A stretch of 64,000 bases of DNA from Pedobacter terrae (GTDB lineage: Bacteria; Bacteroidota; Bacteroidia; Sphingobacteriales; Sphingobacteriaceae), in assembly GCF_900100705.1 (NCBI RefSeq), contig NZ_FNCH01000016.1, positions 1-64,000 on the forward strand, given 5' to 3'. Below are positions 43,905 to 52,875 of this stretch, piece by piece. The notes below the pieces were generated by a model. That model was not told the origin of the DNA. It did no database searches and saw only the letters and a list, made by a program, of their open reading frames with translations. Position 1 is the first letter of the stretch. Each line of letters starts with the position of its first letter. Made by a program: the position numbers and the translations under genes.

Positions 43905-45059
43905 ATGAGCGTAAGCTTCGATTTTTCAGAAACAGAAACTCAGCAAAGTGTAAAGGCTATGGTCCGCGATTTTGCAGAGAAAAACATCCGTCCACATTTA
44001 ATGGATTGGGATGAAGCACAGCATTTTCCTGTAGAGTTGTTTAAACAACTCGGGGAATTGGGCTTGATGGGCGTTTTGGTTCCAGAAGAATATGGCGGCT
44101 CAGGTTTAGGCTATCAGGAATATGTTGATGTCATTGTAGAAGTAGCCCGGGTTTGTGGTTCAATCGGTTTATCATTAGCCGCACACAACTCTTTATGTAC
44201 CGGCCATATTCTGGCATTTGCCAACGAAGAACAAAAGCAAAAATGGCTACCTAAACTGGCTACGGCTGAGTGGATCGGTGCCTGGGGATTAACTGAGGCC
44301 AATACCGGCTCGGATGCCCTCAGAATGATGACCACGGCGGTTGAAGATGGCGATGATTACATCATAAACGGTGCAAAAAACTGGATTACCCACGGCAAAA
44401 GCGGCGATATTGCAGTAGTGATGGTAAGAACTGGCGAACAGGGGAGCGCTAAAGGAATTTCAGCCATTGTGGTAGAACGTGGTACGCCGGGTTTTACCGC
44501 TGGAAAAAAAGAAAATAAACTGGGAATGCGGGCATCGGAAACCACAGAGATGATTTTTGATAATTGCCGGGTACCAAAGGCCAATCTGTTGGGCAACGTT
44601 GGCGAAGGTTTTAAACAGGCCATGAAGGTTTTGGATGGCGGAAGGATTTCCATAGCTGCATTGGCTTTAGGAATTGCAAAGGGGGCTTTTGATGCTGCAG
44701 TGGCTTATTCAAAACAACGGCAGCAATTTGGCCAACCCATCTCCAGTTTCCAGGCTATTAGTTTCAAACTTGCAGATATGGCAACAGAGATTGAAGCTGC
44801 GGAACTATTGATCCGCCAGGCCGCTGATTTAAAGAACAGGCATTTACCTATGACAAAAGAATCGGCTATGGCGAAATATTTTGCTTCAGAGGTTTCGGTA
44901 AAGGTAGCTACAGATGCCGTTCAGATATTTGGTGGCTATGGTTATACCAAAGATTTTCCCGTAGAGAAATTTTATCGTGATAGTAAATTATGTACAATAG
45001 GCGAGGGCACATCAGAAATACAAAAGATTGTAATTGCCCGCGAAATATTATCGAGGTAG
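43905..45059 (+). CDS. Acyl-CoA dehydrogenase
   Basis: A flavin enzyme that introduces the first double bond in fatty-acid or branched-chain acyl-CoA breakdown and passes electrons to ETF. The 384-residue length is typical of the short-chain type. Signatures include [12 protein letters not shown] near residue 130, the C-terminal [20 protein letters not shown], and [10 protein letters not shown] with the glutamate position of the catalytic base. The specific acyl chain cannot be assigned. The gene is followed by a terminator (45153-45188). Confidence 0.95.
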   Translation: MSVSFDFSETETQQSVKAMVRDFAEKNIRPHLMDWDEAQHFPVELFKQLGELGLMGVLVPEEYGGSGLGYQEYVDVIVEVARVCGSIGLSLAAHNSLCTGHILAFANEEQKQKWLPKLATAEWIGAWGLTEANTGSDALRMMTTAVEDGDDYIINGAKNWITHGKSGDIAVVMVRTGEQGSAKGISAIVVERGTPGFTAGKKENKLGMRASETTEMIFDNCRVPKANLLGNVGEGFKQAMKVLDGGRISIAALALGIAKGAFDAAVAYSKQRQQFGQPISSFQAISFKLADMATEIEAAELLIRQAADLKNRHLPMTKESAMAKYFASEVSVKVATDAVQIFGGYGYTKDFPVEKFYRDSKLCTIGEGTSEIQKIVIAREILSR

Positions 45060-45152
45060 CGGGTAAAAAGTTTATGGTTAAGGCAAATGTTCGCCCCCTA
45101 AACCTTACACCCTAAGCCTTAAACCTTATTAAAAACCAAATATATTATGAGT

Positions 45153-45188
45153 AATCCGGATGGTTTAACTACCTCCGGATTTTTTTTT
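45153..45188 (+). terminator. Terminator after the acyl-CoA dehydrogenase gene
   Basis: AATCCGGA (45153-45160) pairs with TCCGGATT (45174-45181) and a tract of T follows to 45188. Confidence 0.88.
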
Positions 45189-45314
45189 GCTGAAAATTTT
45201 AAAACCTCCCATTCAGATGTAATGTTTAACTAAAGAATAAAGAAATTAAGAATTTTCAGTTGGCAATTGGCAGTTACCGATGAACAAATGGCTACTAAAC
45301 TAATGAACTATAAA

Positions 45315-45488
45315 ATGGCAAAGTATTCAGAAAAAGCTGGTGAGAAAGTAGAAAAAACCATGCACGAAATGAAAGAAGGTAAGCTTAAAAGCGGATCAGG
45401 TAAAAAAGTGACTTCCAAAAAGCAGGCAATTGCCATCGGATTATCGGAAGCCAAAAAAGCAGGAGCAAAGGTGCCTAAAAAAGGTTAG
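45315..45488 (+). CDS. DUF6496-type small basic protein
   Basis: With the start at 45315 the protein has 57 residues, MAKYSEKAGEKVEKTMHEMK, followed by KSGSGKKVTSKKQAIAIGLS, the DUF6496 signature shared by many bacterial genomes. The open frame extends to a TTG at 45267, but the ATG at 45315 gives the usual family N-terminus. Its role is unknown; the lysine-rich composition suggests nucleic-acid binding. Confidence 0.75.
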   Translation: MAKYSEKAGEKVEKTMHEMKEGKLKSGSGKKVTSKKQAIAIGLSEAKKAGAKVPKKG

Positions 45489-45544
45489 GAGGTGGAAGGT
45501 TTATGGCGTGAGGTTAAAACTAAACGTCAGAATAATAATTTAAC

Positions 45545-45614
45545 CTAAACCCTAAACCCTAAACCCTAAACCCTAAACCCTAAACCCTAAACCCTAAACC
45601 CTAAACCCTAAACC
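45545..45614. repeat. Ten tandem copies of CTAAACC (telomere-like heptamer)
   Basis: The sequence is ten uninterrupted CTAAACC units (45545-45614). The array ends exactly at the stop codon of the minus-strand gene (CTA at 45615-45617). The unit equals the plant telomere heptamer CCCTAAA. A degenerate version of the same words lies at 45100-45130 (CCTAAACCTTACACCC, TTAAACCTTATT). Confidence 0.95.
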
Positions 45615-46001
45615 CTATTGAGGTAAATCTTTCGAAGTTAAAATGCTATCTACTACGTAAACACTAAATCCGCGCCATGGCAAGGCGTGTTTATATTCTT
45701 TGTAATGTAATTCGAAAAATTTGCCGCTATTGGCCATCATTTTTTCAGCAATTTCCTGATTGGCAATAGAAAATTCGAATTCGTTGTTCTGTAGCGTACC
45801 CGTTTGTCGCGATTTTATGCCGCTCTGAATTAATTTGCCTTCATAGGTTTTAAATACATAGCCTTTCTTTACTACATAATTTAATTCACCTGCTTTAACG
45901 CCTTCGCCAAAAACAAAGAAATACCGATAGTAGCAAATGATTACCAGTATAATGACGACTACAATTGCGATAATGGAGCCTACTTTTTTGCCTGTTGTCA
46001 T
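45615..46001 (-). CDS. Membrane-anchored hypothetical protein
   Basis: With the start at 46001 the protein has 128 residues and an N-terminal membrane helix (about 8-30, VGSIIAIVVVIILVIICYYR), followed by a soluble beta-rich domain (GELNYVVKKGYVFKTYEGKL, ALPWRGFSVYVVDSIL). It resembles a conserved Bacteroidota family of unknown function found as a single-pass protein. An upstream in-frame ATG at 46034 adds eleven tyrosine-rich residues and is less likely. Its stop codon abuts the heptamer array. Confidence 0.75.
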   Translation of the reverse strand: MTTGKKVGSIIAIVVVIILVIICYYRYFFVFGEGVKAGELNYVVKKGYVFKTYEGKLIQSGIKSRQTGTLQNNEFEFSIANQEIAEKMMANSGKFFELHYKEYKHALPWRGFSVYVVDSILTSKDLPQ

Positions 46002-46105
46002 AAGTATATTGTATATATAAATGTAGGTAAACAACAGTTTAGTTCAATCAATGATTTAAATAATATTTCTTTTTTTAAAATCTTTCTCATTTTCAATATT
46101 TTGCT

Positions 46106-46113
46106 TACATTTG
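46106..46113 (+). promoter_or_regulatory. -7 promoter box TACATTTG for rpsU
   Basis: TACATTTG matches TANNTTTG and lies 55 bases before the rpsU start. The -33 position holds TTTC (46083-46086) with a 19-base spacing, one mismatch from TTTG. Confidence 0.6.
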
Positions 46114-46149
46114 CAGCCCCGATAACACGGGAAATTTAAAAACCACGAG

Positions 46150-46156
46150 AGGAGGT
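46150..46156 (+). promoter_or_regulatory. Perfect Shine-Dalgarno AGGAGGT of rpsU
   Basis: AGGAGGT lies 11 bases before the rpsU ATG at 46168. Of the genes I examined in this window, only rpsU and hpf have such a sequence. Bacteroidota ribosomes usually hide the anti-Shine-Dalgarno behind bS21, the product of rpsU, so this site is a likely autoregulatory switch. Confidence 0.8.
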
Positions 46157-46167
46157 ATTTCAGCGTT

Positions 46168-46362
46168 ATGATCATTATCAACATTAAAGACGGCGAATCA
46201 TTAGATAAAGCCCTTAAACGTTTCAAGAAAAAGTTTGAAAAAACTGGTGTATTGAGAGAACTACGTAGTCGCCAAGCATACGAGAAAAAATCCGTTGCTC
46301 GTCGTACTGAAATTAAACATGCTGTTTACATTCAGAATATGAATCAAGATACAACTGCATAG
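46168..46362 (+). CDS. rpsU: 30S ribosomal protein bS21
   Basis: The 64-residue basic protein MIIINIKDGESLDKALKRFK continues with the bS21 signature KKFEKTGVLRELRSRQAYE. In Bacteroidota bS21 helps block the anti-Shine-Dalgarno of 16S rRNA. Its own mRNA carries a perfect AGGAGG, so ribosomes without bS21 should translate it preferentially, restoring the protein. A strong terminator follows at 46386. Confidence 0.97.
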   Translation: MIIINIKDGESLDKALKRFKKKFEKTGVLRELRSRQAYEKKSVARRTEIKHAVYIQNMNQDTTA

Positions 46363-46385
46363 TTGTTTAAGATATAAATACGTTA

Positions 46386-46418
46386 AAATCCTTCTGATGT
46401 AAATCAGGAGGATTTTTT
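46386..46418 (+). terminator. Terminator of rpsU
   Basis: AAATCCTTCTGAT (46386-46398) pairs with ATCAGGAGGATTT (46403-46415) with one G-U pair and a GTAA loop, and T residues follow. Confidence 0.9.
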
Positions 46419-46520
46419 GTTTTAAGGGAAATCAAAAACTTATAATAAACAATTCGTTAATGATTTCTTTATATCAAAACTATTTGTAACTTCATATCAA
46501 TGCCCATAAAATGTTATTGA

Positions 46521-47402
46521 ATGTTGCAAAAAAGTTTTATCACCTATTTAACTCACGAGAAGCGCTATTCTCAGCACACCATTATCGCTTATCAAAAGGA
46601 TTTAGATCAATTTGAAGTATTTATTCAGGCATTGGAAATGGATTTTGCCGAAGTTAAACATCAACAACTTCGCGATTACCTGATTGAATTGATGGATGAC
46701 GGACATTCAGAAAATACCATTAATAGAAAAATCTCTGCTTTACGGAGCTTTTACAAATTTTTACACCGGTTAGGAGAAATTGATCAAAACCCTGCGGTTT
46801 TAATTAAAGCGCCAAAAATACCCAAAAGGCTGCCGGTATTTGTAGATGCGCAGAAAATGGATCATTTACTGGATTCGCAGCACTATTTTGATGAAAGTTT
46901 CCCTTCTGTTCGCGATCATTTGGTTATCGAACTGCTTTTTGGGACAGGTATACGTTTAACTGAACTATTGCAATTAAAAGATACCGATATTGATCTTTAT
47001 TCGGGAACGATTAGGGTATTGGGAAAAAGGAACAAAGAAAGAATCGTACCGATAAATAAACAGCTTATCAATCAGATCAATACCTATATCGATTTAAAAA
47101 AGTTGCAAAACTTTAATAACAATTTGCCAATATTAATCGTTACCAATACAGGTGCAGCGGCATATCCGAAATTAATATACCGTATTGTAACCTCATACCT
47201 AAACCATGTATCAACCAATGAAAAGAAAAGCCCCCACGTGTTGCGGCATAGCTATGCCACCAGCCTGTTAAATGCAGGTGCAGATCTAAATGCAATCAAA
47301 GAACTTCTGGGGCATGCCAGTTTAGCAACCACCCAGGTTTATACGCATAATTCGATCGAAAGATTAAAAACAATTTATAAACAAGCCCATCCAAAGGCGT
47401 AA
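46521..47402 (+). CDS. xerC: Tyrosine recombinase, XerC/XerD type
   Basis: A site-specific recombinase of 293 residues that resolves chromosome dimers. It has the N-terminal SAM-like DNA-binding domain (about 1-90, starting LQKSFITYLTHEKRYSQHTI) and the catalytic domain with Arg in GTGIRLTELLQ, the His-x-x-Arg in PHVLRHSYATSLL, and the final His and Tyr in LGHASLATTQVYTH. The size and single-copy position beside hpf and rpsU favour XerC over a mobile-element integrase. hpf follows after 14 bases. Confidence 0.9.
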   Translation: MLQKSFITYLTHEKRYSQHTIIAYQKDLDQFEVFIQALEMDFAEVKHQQLRDYLIELMDDGHSENTINRKISALRSFYKFLHRLGEIDQNPAVLIKAPKIPKRLPVFVDAQKMDHLLDSQHYFDESFPSVRDHLVIELLFGTGIRLTELLQLKDTDIDLYSGTIRVLGKRNKERIVPINKQLINQINTYIDLKKLQNFNNNLPILIVTNTGAAAYPKLIYRIVTSYLNHVSTNEKKSPHVLRHSYATSLLNAGADLNAIKELLGHASLATTQVYTHNSIERLKTIYKQAHPKA

Positions 47403-47406
47403 AAAA

Positions 47407-47412
47407 AGGAGG
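47407..47412 (+). promoter_or_regulatory. Perfect Shine-Dalgarno AGGAGG of hpf
   Basis: AGGAGG ends four bases before the hpf ATG at 47417. It is one of only two strong Shine-Dalgarno sequences I can find ahead of genes here, both next to ribosome-related genes. Confidence 0.8.
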
Positions 47413-47416
47413 AAAA

Positions 47417-47764
47417 ATGAAAATCGGAGTTCAATCAATCCACTTCAATGCAGATAGTAAGTTGTTAGATTTTATACAAAAAAAAGCAAATAAGCTTGAT
47501 CAGTTTTTTGACCAGATCATTAGCGGAGAAGTGTATTTAAAGTTAGAGAACGTAGATGATGAGGCGAATAAAATCAGTGAGATAAAACTCATCGTACCAG
47601 GAGGTACCCTCTTCGCTAAAGAACAATGTAAATCATTTGAAGAAGCCACAGATCTGGCCATCGAATCGTTAAGGAAACAGATTACGAAACATAAAGATAA
47701 AACAAGAGCAAAATTAAGTGAGCATAAGGCAATTTTAAGTGAGATCGAAGCCACTGACTATTAA
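47417..47764 (+). CDS. hpf: Ribosome hibernation-promoting factor HPF/RaiA family
   Basis: The 115-residue protein has the short HPF form: MKIGVQSIHFNADSKLLDFI, then FDQIISGEVYLKLENVDDEA and a basic helix EQCKSFEEATDLAIESLRKQ. It lacks the C-terminal extension of long HPF. HPF binds the 30S decoding region and keeps ribosomes inactive in stress. The Shine-Dalgarno ahead of it suggests control by ribosomes that lack bS21. It may be co-transcribed with xerC and is followed by a terminator. Confidence 0.93.
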   Translation: MKIGVQSIHFNADSKLLDFIQKKANKLDQFFDQIISGEVYLKLENVDDEANKISEIKLIVPGGTLFAKEQCKSFEEATDLAIESLRKQITKHKDKTRAKLSEHKAILSEIEATDY

Positions 47765-47789
47765 TAATCACTCAATCATAAATGTAAAG

Positions 47790-47821
47790 GAGCGGTGCAT
47801 TTTAATGCACCGCTCTTTTTG
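47790..47821 (+). terminator. Terminator of hpf
   Basis: GAGCGGTGCATT (47790-47801) pairs with AATGCACCGCTC (47804-47815), and T residues follow. Confidence 0.88.
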
Positions 47822-47840
47822 TTTAGTTTTTTATGATTTT

Positions 47841-47925
47841 CGTCATGCTGAACTTCCGTCAGGCCGGTCGGACGGGTGCTTCAGCGTCTTTCCTGCTAGA
47901 TAGATTCTGAAATAAATCTGATACC
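47841..47925. repeat. CGTCATGCTGAAC dispersed element, copy with TTCCGTCAGG insert
   Basis: It begins CGTCATGCTGAACTTCCGTC and ends with the GATTCTGAAATAAATCTGAT variant of the family's right half; the closing TGACG is missing. Another copy lies 70 bases downstream. Confidence 0.7.
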
Positions 47926-47993
47926 TAAGTCGTTTATTCGCTAAACATACATGGTTATTTTTGAATGTTTATATTAACGAGATCGTCATGCTG

Positions 47994-48077
47994 ATCCGAT
48001 ACCTATCCAATTTATTTCTTCATCTTTCTTGTTAAACCACCTTGCTATAAAGCCCCTGAAACAAGTTCAGGGTGACG
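47994..48077. repeat. CGTCATGCTGAT...GGTGACG dispersed hairpin element
   Basis: CGTCATGCTGATCC opens and CAAGTTCAGGGTGACG closes this copy, giving inverted terminal CGTCA/TGACG ends. The family resembles a MITE or intergenic repeat. The rest of the gap to the tRNA promoter (48078-48450) is AT-rich and shows no gene. Confidence 0.7.
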
Positions 48078-48454
48078 ACCATTCATGCAATGCGCCTAAT
48101 AACCCAGTTAAAGCATTATTAATCGAATTCAGGTTGATAGCTATCAGATTAGAGTAATGATAATTTAAAGAAACCGGGAGCTATTCGTACAAATTTCTAT
48201 AAACCAATTTTATTTTTCTTTAGCAATTCCATGAAAAAATTGCCCGTCGTACATGAAATTTAACTTTTAATGAATTTAATCTATTTTTTATTTTCTGTTA
48301 ATTATTGGGATTATAGATCGTAATCCCATTTAGAAGGAAAATGGATGCAAAAAAATGAAAAAAATATTCCATTTTAAGAGATTGATTATTAAGCTCCTTG
48401 AGTGATATGAGGCACATTAACCAAAATAACTTCATTATTTTTTTTCAAATTTAT

Positions 48455-48484
48455 TTTGAAGTGAAATATAAGTGTGTATATTTG
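48455..48484 (+). promoter_or_regulatory. Promoter of the tRNA-tuf operon
   Basis: TTTG (48455-48458) and TATATTTG (48477-48484) are 18 bases apart. The first tRNA starts 129 bases downstream, with a leader between. Confidence 0.75.
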
Positions 48485-48612
48485 CATTCCCTTTCGGAAA
48501 CGGCGTTAGGCCGGGAAGAAAAGGTTAGTTCTGTGAAAAGATAAAAGTTTTAAAAAAACACGTTAATAGTATGAAAAATGAAGATTTTTCGTATCATTGC
48601 AGAAAATTTAAA

Positions 48613-48685
<73 letters not shown>

Positions 48686-48724
48686 CTTTTTATTTTAAAG
48701 TGTTAGCATTTTAAAGTAAAAGAT

Positions 48725-48807
48725 GGGGAGATTCCAGAGCGGCCAAATGGGACAGACTGTAACTCTGTTATCGCAAGATTTCGAAGGTTCGAATCCTTCT
48801 CTCCCCA
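48725..48807 (+). tRNA. tRNA-Tyr (anticodon GTA)
   Basis: GGGGAGA pairs with TCTCCCC in the acceptor. The 83-base length with a long variable arm is class II. The anticodon loop CTGTAAC carries GTA, which reads tyrosine codons. Confidence 0.95.
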
Positions 48808-48888
48808 CACTTTAAATGAATGACCAAATGTTTTAATGATAGAACAATTCTCTCATTCTTTCATTCAATCAATCACTGGTTTTTAAAA

Positions 48889-48961
48889 GCGGAAGTAGCT
48901 CAGTTGGTAGAGCGATAGCCTTCCAAGCTATAGGTCGCGAGTTCGAACCTCGTCTTCCGCT
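48889..48961 (+). tRNA. tRNA-Gly (anticodon TCC)
   Basis: GCGGAAG pairs with CTTCCGC. The anticodon loop CTTCCAA carries TCC, reading GGA and GGG glycine codons. Confidence 0.96.
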
Positions 48962-49042
48962 CCAATAGAATTAGAAAGTGGGCAGTTGTTGGTAACAGTT
49001 TTAATGTAATTAAAACGAAAAGCTGGAACTGGAAACTAAAAA

Positions 49043-49114
<72 letters not shown>

Positions 49115-49236
49115 CAGGTATAATAAAGCTTTGTTAAATCTGTTTAATAAGCAGAGTAGGCAAGGTTTTTTGTGTTGAAATAACAATAAATAAAAAAAAT
49201 AATAAAAAGTTAACCTACTAATTAGTTATAAATAAA

Positions 49237-50424
49237 ATGGCAAAAGAAAAATTTGACCGCAGTAAACCGCACTTAAACATCGGTACAATCGGTCACGTCG
49301 ATCACGGTAAAACAACTTTAACAGCAGCTATTACAAAAGTTTTGGCTGATGCTGGTTTAACTGAGGCACGTTCATTCGATTCAATTGACTCTGCTCCAGA
49401 GGAAAAAGAAAGAGGTATTACAATCAATACAGCTCACGTTGAGTATTCAACAGCTAACCGTCACTATGCACACGTTGACTGTCCAGGTCACGCGGATTAC
49501 GTGAAAAACATGGTTACTGGTGCTGCTCAGATGGACGGTGCAATTATCGTTGTTGCTGCTACTGATGGTCCAATGCCACAAACTCGCGAGCACATCCTAT
49601 TAGCTCGTCAGGTTGGTGTACCTTCATTAGTTGTATTCATGAATAAAGTGGATATGGTTGATGATCCTGAATTATTAGAATTAGTAGAAATGGAAGTTCG
49701 TGAATTATTATCATTCTACGAATTCCCAGGTGATGATATTCCTGTAATCCAAGGTTCTGCACTAGGTGGATTAAACGGTGATGCTAAATGGGTTGGTAAA
49801 ATCATGGAATTAATGGATGCTGTAGATAGCTACATTCCAATTCCTCCACGTTTAACTGATCTTCCTTTCTTAATGCCTGTTGAAGACGTATTCTCAATTA
49901 CTGGTCGTGGTACTGTTGCTACTGGTCGTATTGAGCGTGGTGTAATCAACTCTGGAGATCCAGTTGAGATCTTAGGTATGGGTGCTGAGAACTTAAAATC
50001 TACAGTAACTGGTGTTGAGATGTTCCGTAAAATCTTAGATTACGGTGAAGCTGGTGATAACGTAGGTTTATTGTTACGTGGTATTGAGAAAACTGATATC
50101 CGTCGTGGTATGGTAATCTGTAAACCAGGTTCAGTAACTCCTCACACTGATTTCAAAGCTGAGATCTATGTATTATCAAAAGCAGAAGGTGGTCGTCACA
50201 CTCCATTCTTCAACAAATATCGTCCTCAATTCTATTTCCGTACCACAGACGTAACTGGTGAGATCTCACTAGCTGAAGGAACAGAAATGGTAATGCCAGG
50301 TGATAACGTTACAATCACTGTTAAATTAATTAACGCGATTGCAATGGAAAAAGGTCTACGTTTCGCTATCCGTGAAGGTGGTAGAACAGTAGGTGCTGGT
50401 CAGGTAACTGAAATCTTAGCTTAA
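49237..50424 (+). CDS. tuf: Elongation factor Tu
   Basis: The 395-residue GTPase delivers aminoacyl-tRNA to the ribosome. The G motifs are GHVDHGKT at the N-terminus, DCPGHADY in the middle and NKVD later, followed by beta-barrel domains 2 and 3. Codon use is strongly biased, as expected for an abundant protein. It lies between tRNA-Thr (GGT) and tRNA-Trp, and a terminator-like hairpin follows at 50444. No Shine-Dalgarno sequence precedes it. Confidence 0.99.
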   Translation: MAKEKFDRSKPHLNIGTIGHVDHGKTTLTAAITKVLADAGLTEARSFDSIDSAPEEKERGITINTAHVEYSTANRHYAHVDCPGHADYVKNMVTGAAQMDGAIIVVAATDGPMPQTREHILLARQVGVPSLVVFMNKVDMVDDPELLELVEMEVRELLSFYEFPGDDIPVIQGSALGGLNGDAKWVGKIMELMDAVDSYIPIPPRLTDLPFLMPVEDVFSITGRGTVATGRIERGVINSGDPVEILGMGAENLKSTVTGVEMFRKILDYGEAGDNVGLLLRGIEKTDIRRGMVICKPGSVTPHTDFKAEIYVLSKAEGGRHTPFFNKYRPQFYFRTTDVTGEISLAEGTEMVMPGDNVTITVKLINAIAMEKGLRFAIREGGRTVGAGQVTEILA

Positions 50425-50443
50425 TTTTTAAGCTACACAATAT

Positions 50444-50475
50444 AAAAAAGAGCTGGTTTAGGCTAGCTCTTTTTT
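50444..50475 (+). terminator. Terminator after tuf
   Basis: AAAAAAGAGCT (50444-50454) and AGCTCTTTTTT (50465-50475) form a hairpin with a T tract. The tRNA-Trp gene starts just after it. Confidence 0.75.
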
Positions 50476-50481
50476 AAATAC

Positions 50482-50552
50482 ACGGGAATAGTTCAACGGT
50501 AGAATAGAGGTCTCCAAAACCTTTGATCAGGGTTCGAATCCTTGTTCCCGTG
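50482..50552 (+). tRNA. tRNA-Trp (anticodon CCA)
   Basis: ACGGGAA pairs with TTCCCGT, and the discriminator base is G. The anticodon loop CTCCAAA carries CCA. Its position between tuf and secE is an insertion relative to the Escherichia coli order. Confidence 0.94.
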
Positions 50553-50579
50553 CTAAACATAGTGATAGCGTGCAAGGAT

Positions 50580-50629
50580 GAGTGAATGATTGAATTGAAA
50601 GCCAGTTTTTCAAACAATATCATTCACTC
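50580..50629. repeat. Inverted repeat in a GAATGA/CATTC word array upstream of secE
   Basis: GAGTGAATGAT (50580-50590) pairs with ATCATTCACTC (50619-50629). The flank to 50650 repeats CATTCATTCATTC. A related word patch lies at 48843-48872. Confidence 0.6.
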
Positions 50630-50658
50630 ATTCTCATTCATTCATTCAATAATTTGAT

Positions 50659-50856
50659 ATGGCTAAAGTAGTTGAGTTTATAAAAGAATCGTACGATGAG
50701 ATGACCAATAAGGTTACCTGGCCTACTTGGGGCGAACTGCAAAGTTCTGCAATCCTTGTATTGATAGCTTCTTTAATTATTGCATTGGTTATTTTTGCAA
50801 TGGATAAAGGATCAACATTTGTGTTAGATACTTTTTATAAATCACTTTCTAATTAA
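50659..50856 (+). CDS. secE: Protein translocase subunit SecE
   Basis: The 65-residue protein has the conserved amphipathic stretch FIKESYDEMTNKVTWPTWGE and one membrane helix (about 30-49, AILVLIASLIIALVIFAM). It is the single-span stabiliser of the SecY channel. nusG follows after 9 bases, as in most bacteria. Confidence 0.95.
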   Translation: MAKVVEFIKESYDEMTNKVTWPTWGELQSSAILVLIASLIIALVIFAMDKGSTFVLDTFYKSLSN

Positions 50857-50865
50857 TATTTACTA

Positions 50866-51405
50866 ATGAGCGATCTAAAGTGGTACGTTGTAAGGGCTGT
50901 TAGCGGTAAGGAAAAGAAAGTAAAACAGTACATTGATGCAGAGATCAGCCGTTTAGGTTTCTCTCATTTGGTTCCACAGGTATTAATTCCTATGGAAAAA
51001 TATTACCAAATGAAAGATGGTAAAAAAATTGCCAAAGAACGTAACTTCTATCCAGGTTATGTTTTAATCGAAGCTACATTAGATGGAGAATTAGAGCATA
51101 TCATTAAAGGAATCAACAGTGTAATCGGTTTCTTAGGTGATAAAGCCGGTAACCCAATCCCAATGCGCCAGGCTGAAGTTAACCGTATTTTAGGTGTGGT
51201 TGATGAAATGAGCGAGCAAGGTGAAACGATGAATGTTCCTTACTATGTTGGCGAAGGCATCAAAGTAATGGACGGACCTTTCAATGGTTTCTCTGGTATT
51301 ATCGAAGAGGTAAACGAAGAGAAGAAAAAACTGAAAGTGATGGTTAAAATCTTCGGTCGTAAAACCCCATTGGAACTTAACTACATGCAGGTAGAAAAAG
51401 AGTAA
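50866..51405 (+). CDS. nusG: Transcription termination/antitermination factor NusG
   Basis: The 179 residues comprise an NGN domain (about 1-115, starting DLKWYVVRAVSGKEKKVKQY and including NFYPGYVLIEA) and a C-terminal KOW domain (about 125-179, VMDGPFNGFSGIIEEVNEEK). NusG binds RNA polymerase and links it to Rho or the ribosome. A terminator follows at 51426. Confidence 0.97.
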   Translation: MSDLKWYVVRAVSGKEKKVKQYIDAEISRLGFSHLVPQVLIPMEKYYQMKDGKKIAKERNFYPGYVLIEATLDGELEHIIKGINSVIGFLGDKAGNPIPMRQAEVNRILGVVDEMSEQGETMNVPYYVGEGIKVMDGPFNGFSGIIEEVNEEKKKLKVMVKIFGRKTPLELNYMQVEKE

Positions 51406-51425
51406 CTGCACTATTAAAATATTAA

Positions 51426-51453
51426 AAAGCTCCGAATATTCGGGGCTTTTTTT
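51426..51453 (+). terminator. Terminator of nusG
   Basis: AAAGCTCCGAA (51426-51436) pairs with TTCGGGGCTTT (51439-51449) with one G-U pair, and seven T residues follow. Confidence 0.82.
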
Positions 51454-51586
51454 ATGACCGTGAATTTGTTGTGATTATGATGTAGTAAGTAATAAATCTT
51501 AACATCTGTTCGTTAAATAAATAGCAGTTTAATTTCGGGGCTTCATCCTACATAAGAAGCAACATAAAATTAATTTTATCAATACT

Positions 51587-51618
51587 ATTGTTTTACTGTA
51601 AGTTAATCCATATCTTTG
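51587..51618 (+). promoter_or_regulatory. rplK operon promoter
   Basis: ATTG (51587-51590) and TATCTTTG (51611-51618) are separated by 20 bases, matching the Bacteroidota primary promoter. The rplK ATG is 92 bases downstream, leaving a leader that could bind a ribosomal protein. Confidence 0.75.
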
Positions 51619-51710
51619 CAGTCCTTTAAGCTTTATAGGAGCGGTAAGGAAATAAATGTTACATGCTTCCAATATTTAACATTGAGTTTTAAATAAACAA
51701 AAAACACAAA

Positions 51711-52154
51711 ATGGCAAAAGAAGTCAGTGCAATGATCAAATTACAGATCAAAGGCGGAGCGGCAAATCCATCGCCACCAGTAGGACCTGCATTAGGTGCT
51801 AAAGGGGTGAACATTATGGAGTTTTGCAAACAGTACAACGCTCGTACCCAAGATAAAGCAGGTAAAGTATTGCCAGTTGTAATTACTGTTTATGCTGATA
51901 AGTCATTCGATTTCATCATCAAAACCCCTCCGGTAGCTATCCAGTTAAAAGATGCTACTAAATTACAGAGTGGTTCTGCTGAGCCTAACCGTAAGAAAGT
52001 TGGGTCGGTGACCTGGGACCAGATTAAAGTTATTGCTGAGGACAAAATGCCTGATTTAAATGCATTTACAATCGAATCAGCAATGAGTATGGTTGCTGGA
52101 ACAGCACGCAGTATGGGAATCACCGTTTCTGGTGACGCACCCTGGAACAATTAA
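51711..52154 (+). CDS. rplK: 50S ribosomal protein uL11
   Basis: The 147-residue protein starts [20 protein letters not shown] and holds the [10 protein letters not shown] motif of the rRNA- and thiostrepton-binding region. uL11 forms the stalk base with L10. It is the first gene of rplKAJL. Confidence 0.98.
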   Translation: MAKEVSAMIKLQIKGGAANPSPPVGPALGAKGVNIMEFCKQYNARTQDKAGKVLPVVITVYADKSFDFIIKTPPVAIQLKDATKLQSGSAEPNRKKVGSVTWDQIKVIAEDKMPDLNAFTIESAMSMVAGTARSMGITVSGDAPWNN

Positions 52155-52174
52155 TTAAAAAACAGTTTACAACA

Positions 52175-52873
52175 GTGGCGAAATTAACTAAAAATCAAAA
52201 AAAGGCACATGCTAAAATAGAAGCTGGTAAAGCTTATACTTTGAAGGATGCTGCTGCTTTGGTAAAAGAAATCACTACTACTAAATTCGATGCTTCAGTT
52301 GATATTGATGTATCTTTAGGTGTAGATCCGCGTAAAGCCAATCAAATGGTGCGTGGTATTGCTACTTTACCGCACGGAACAGGTAAAACTGTACGTGTTT
52401 TAGCTTTGGTAACTCCTGATAAGGAAGAAGAAGCAAAAGCAGCTGGCGCAGACTTCGTAGGTTTAGACGAGTATGTAGCTAAAATTGAAGGTGGTTGGAC
52501 CGATGTAGACATTATTATCACTACACCAGCTTGTATGGCTAAGGTAGGTAAATTGGGCCGTGTTTTAGGTCCAAGGAACTTAATGCCTAACCCAAAATCT
52601 GGAACAGTAACTAACGAAGTTGGTAAAGCTGTAACAGAGGTTAAAGCAGGTAAAATTGATTTTAAAGTAGACAAAACGGGTATCATACACGCCTCGATAG
52701 GAAAAGTATCATTCCCAGCAGACAAAATTTATGAGAATGCACTTGAGATTATTCAAGTAATTTCTAAATTAAAACCATCTGCTGCAAAAGGAACTTATTT
52801 TAAGAGCATTCACGTGTCTTCTACAATGAGTCCTGGGATTGCAATTGAAACAAAATCAGTAGCGGGGATCTAA
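52175..52873 (+). CDS. rplA: 50S ribosomal protein uL1
   Basis: The 232-residue protein begins at a GTG (52175) and contains [19 protein letters not shown], the uL1 signature. It follows rplK after 20 bases. uL1 binds 23S rRNA at the E-site stalk and in many bacteria represses its own operon mRNA. Confidence 0.98.
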   Translation: MAKLTKNQKKAHAKIEAGKAYTLKDAAALVKEITTTKFDASVDIDVSLGVDPRKANQMVRGIATLPHGTGKTVRVLALVTPDKEEEAKAAGADFVGLDEYVAKIEGGWTDVDIIITTPACMAKVGKLGRVLGPRNLMPNPKSGTVTNEVGKAVTEVKAGKIDFKVDKTGIIHASIGKVSFPADKIYENALEIIQVISKLKPSAAKGTYFKSIHVSSTMSPGIAIETKSVAGI

Positions 52874-52875
52874 TC

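Noticed and set aside
45486-45503. AGGAGG upstream of a short ATG after the DUF6496 gene
   Set aside because: The ATG opens a frame of only two codons; the purine run is part of low-complexity sequence.
45545-45614. Heptamer array considered as a CRISPR or an origin iteron set
   Set aside because: Units are contiguous without spacers, and there are no DnaA boxes or cas genes nearby.
46521-47402. Tyrosine recombinase considered as a mobile-element integrase
   Set aside because: Size, single-copy setting beside rpsU and hpf, and lack of attachment repeats or phage genes favour housekeeping XerC.
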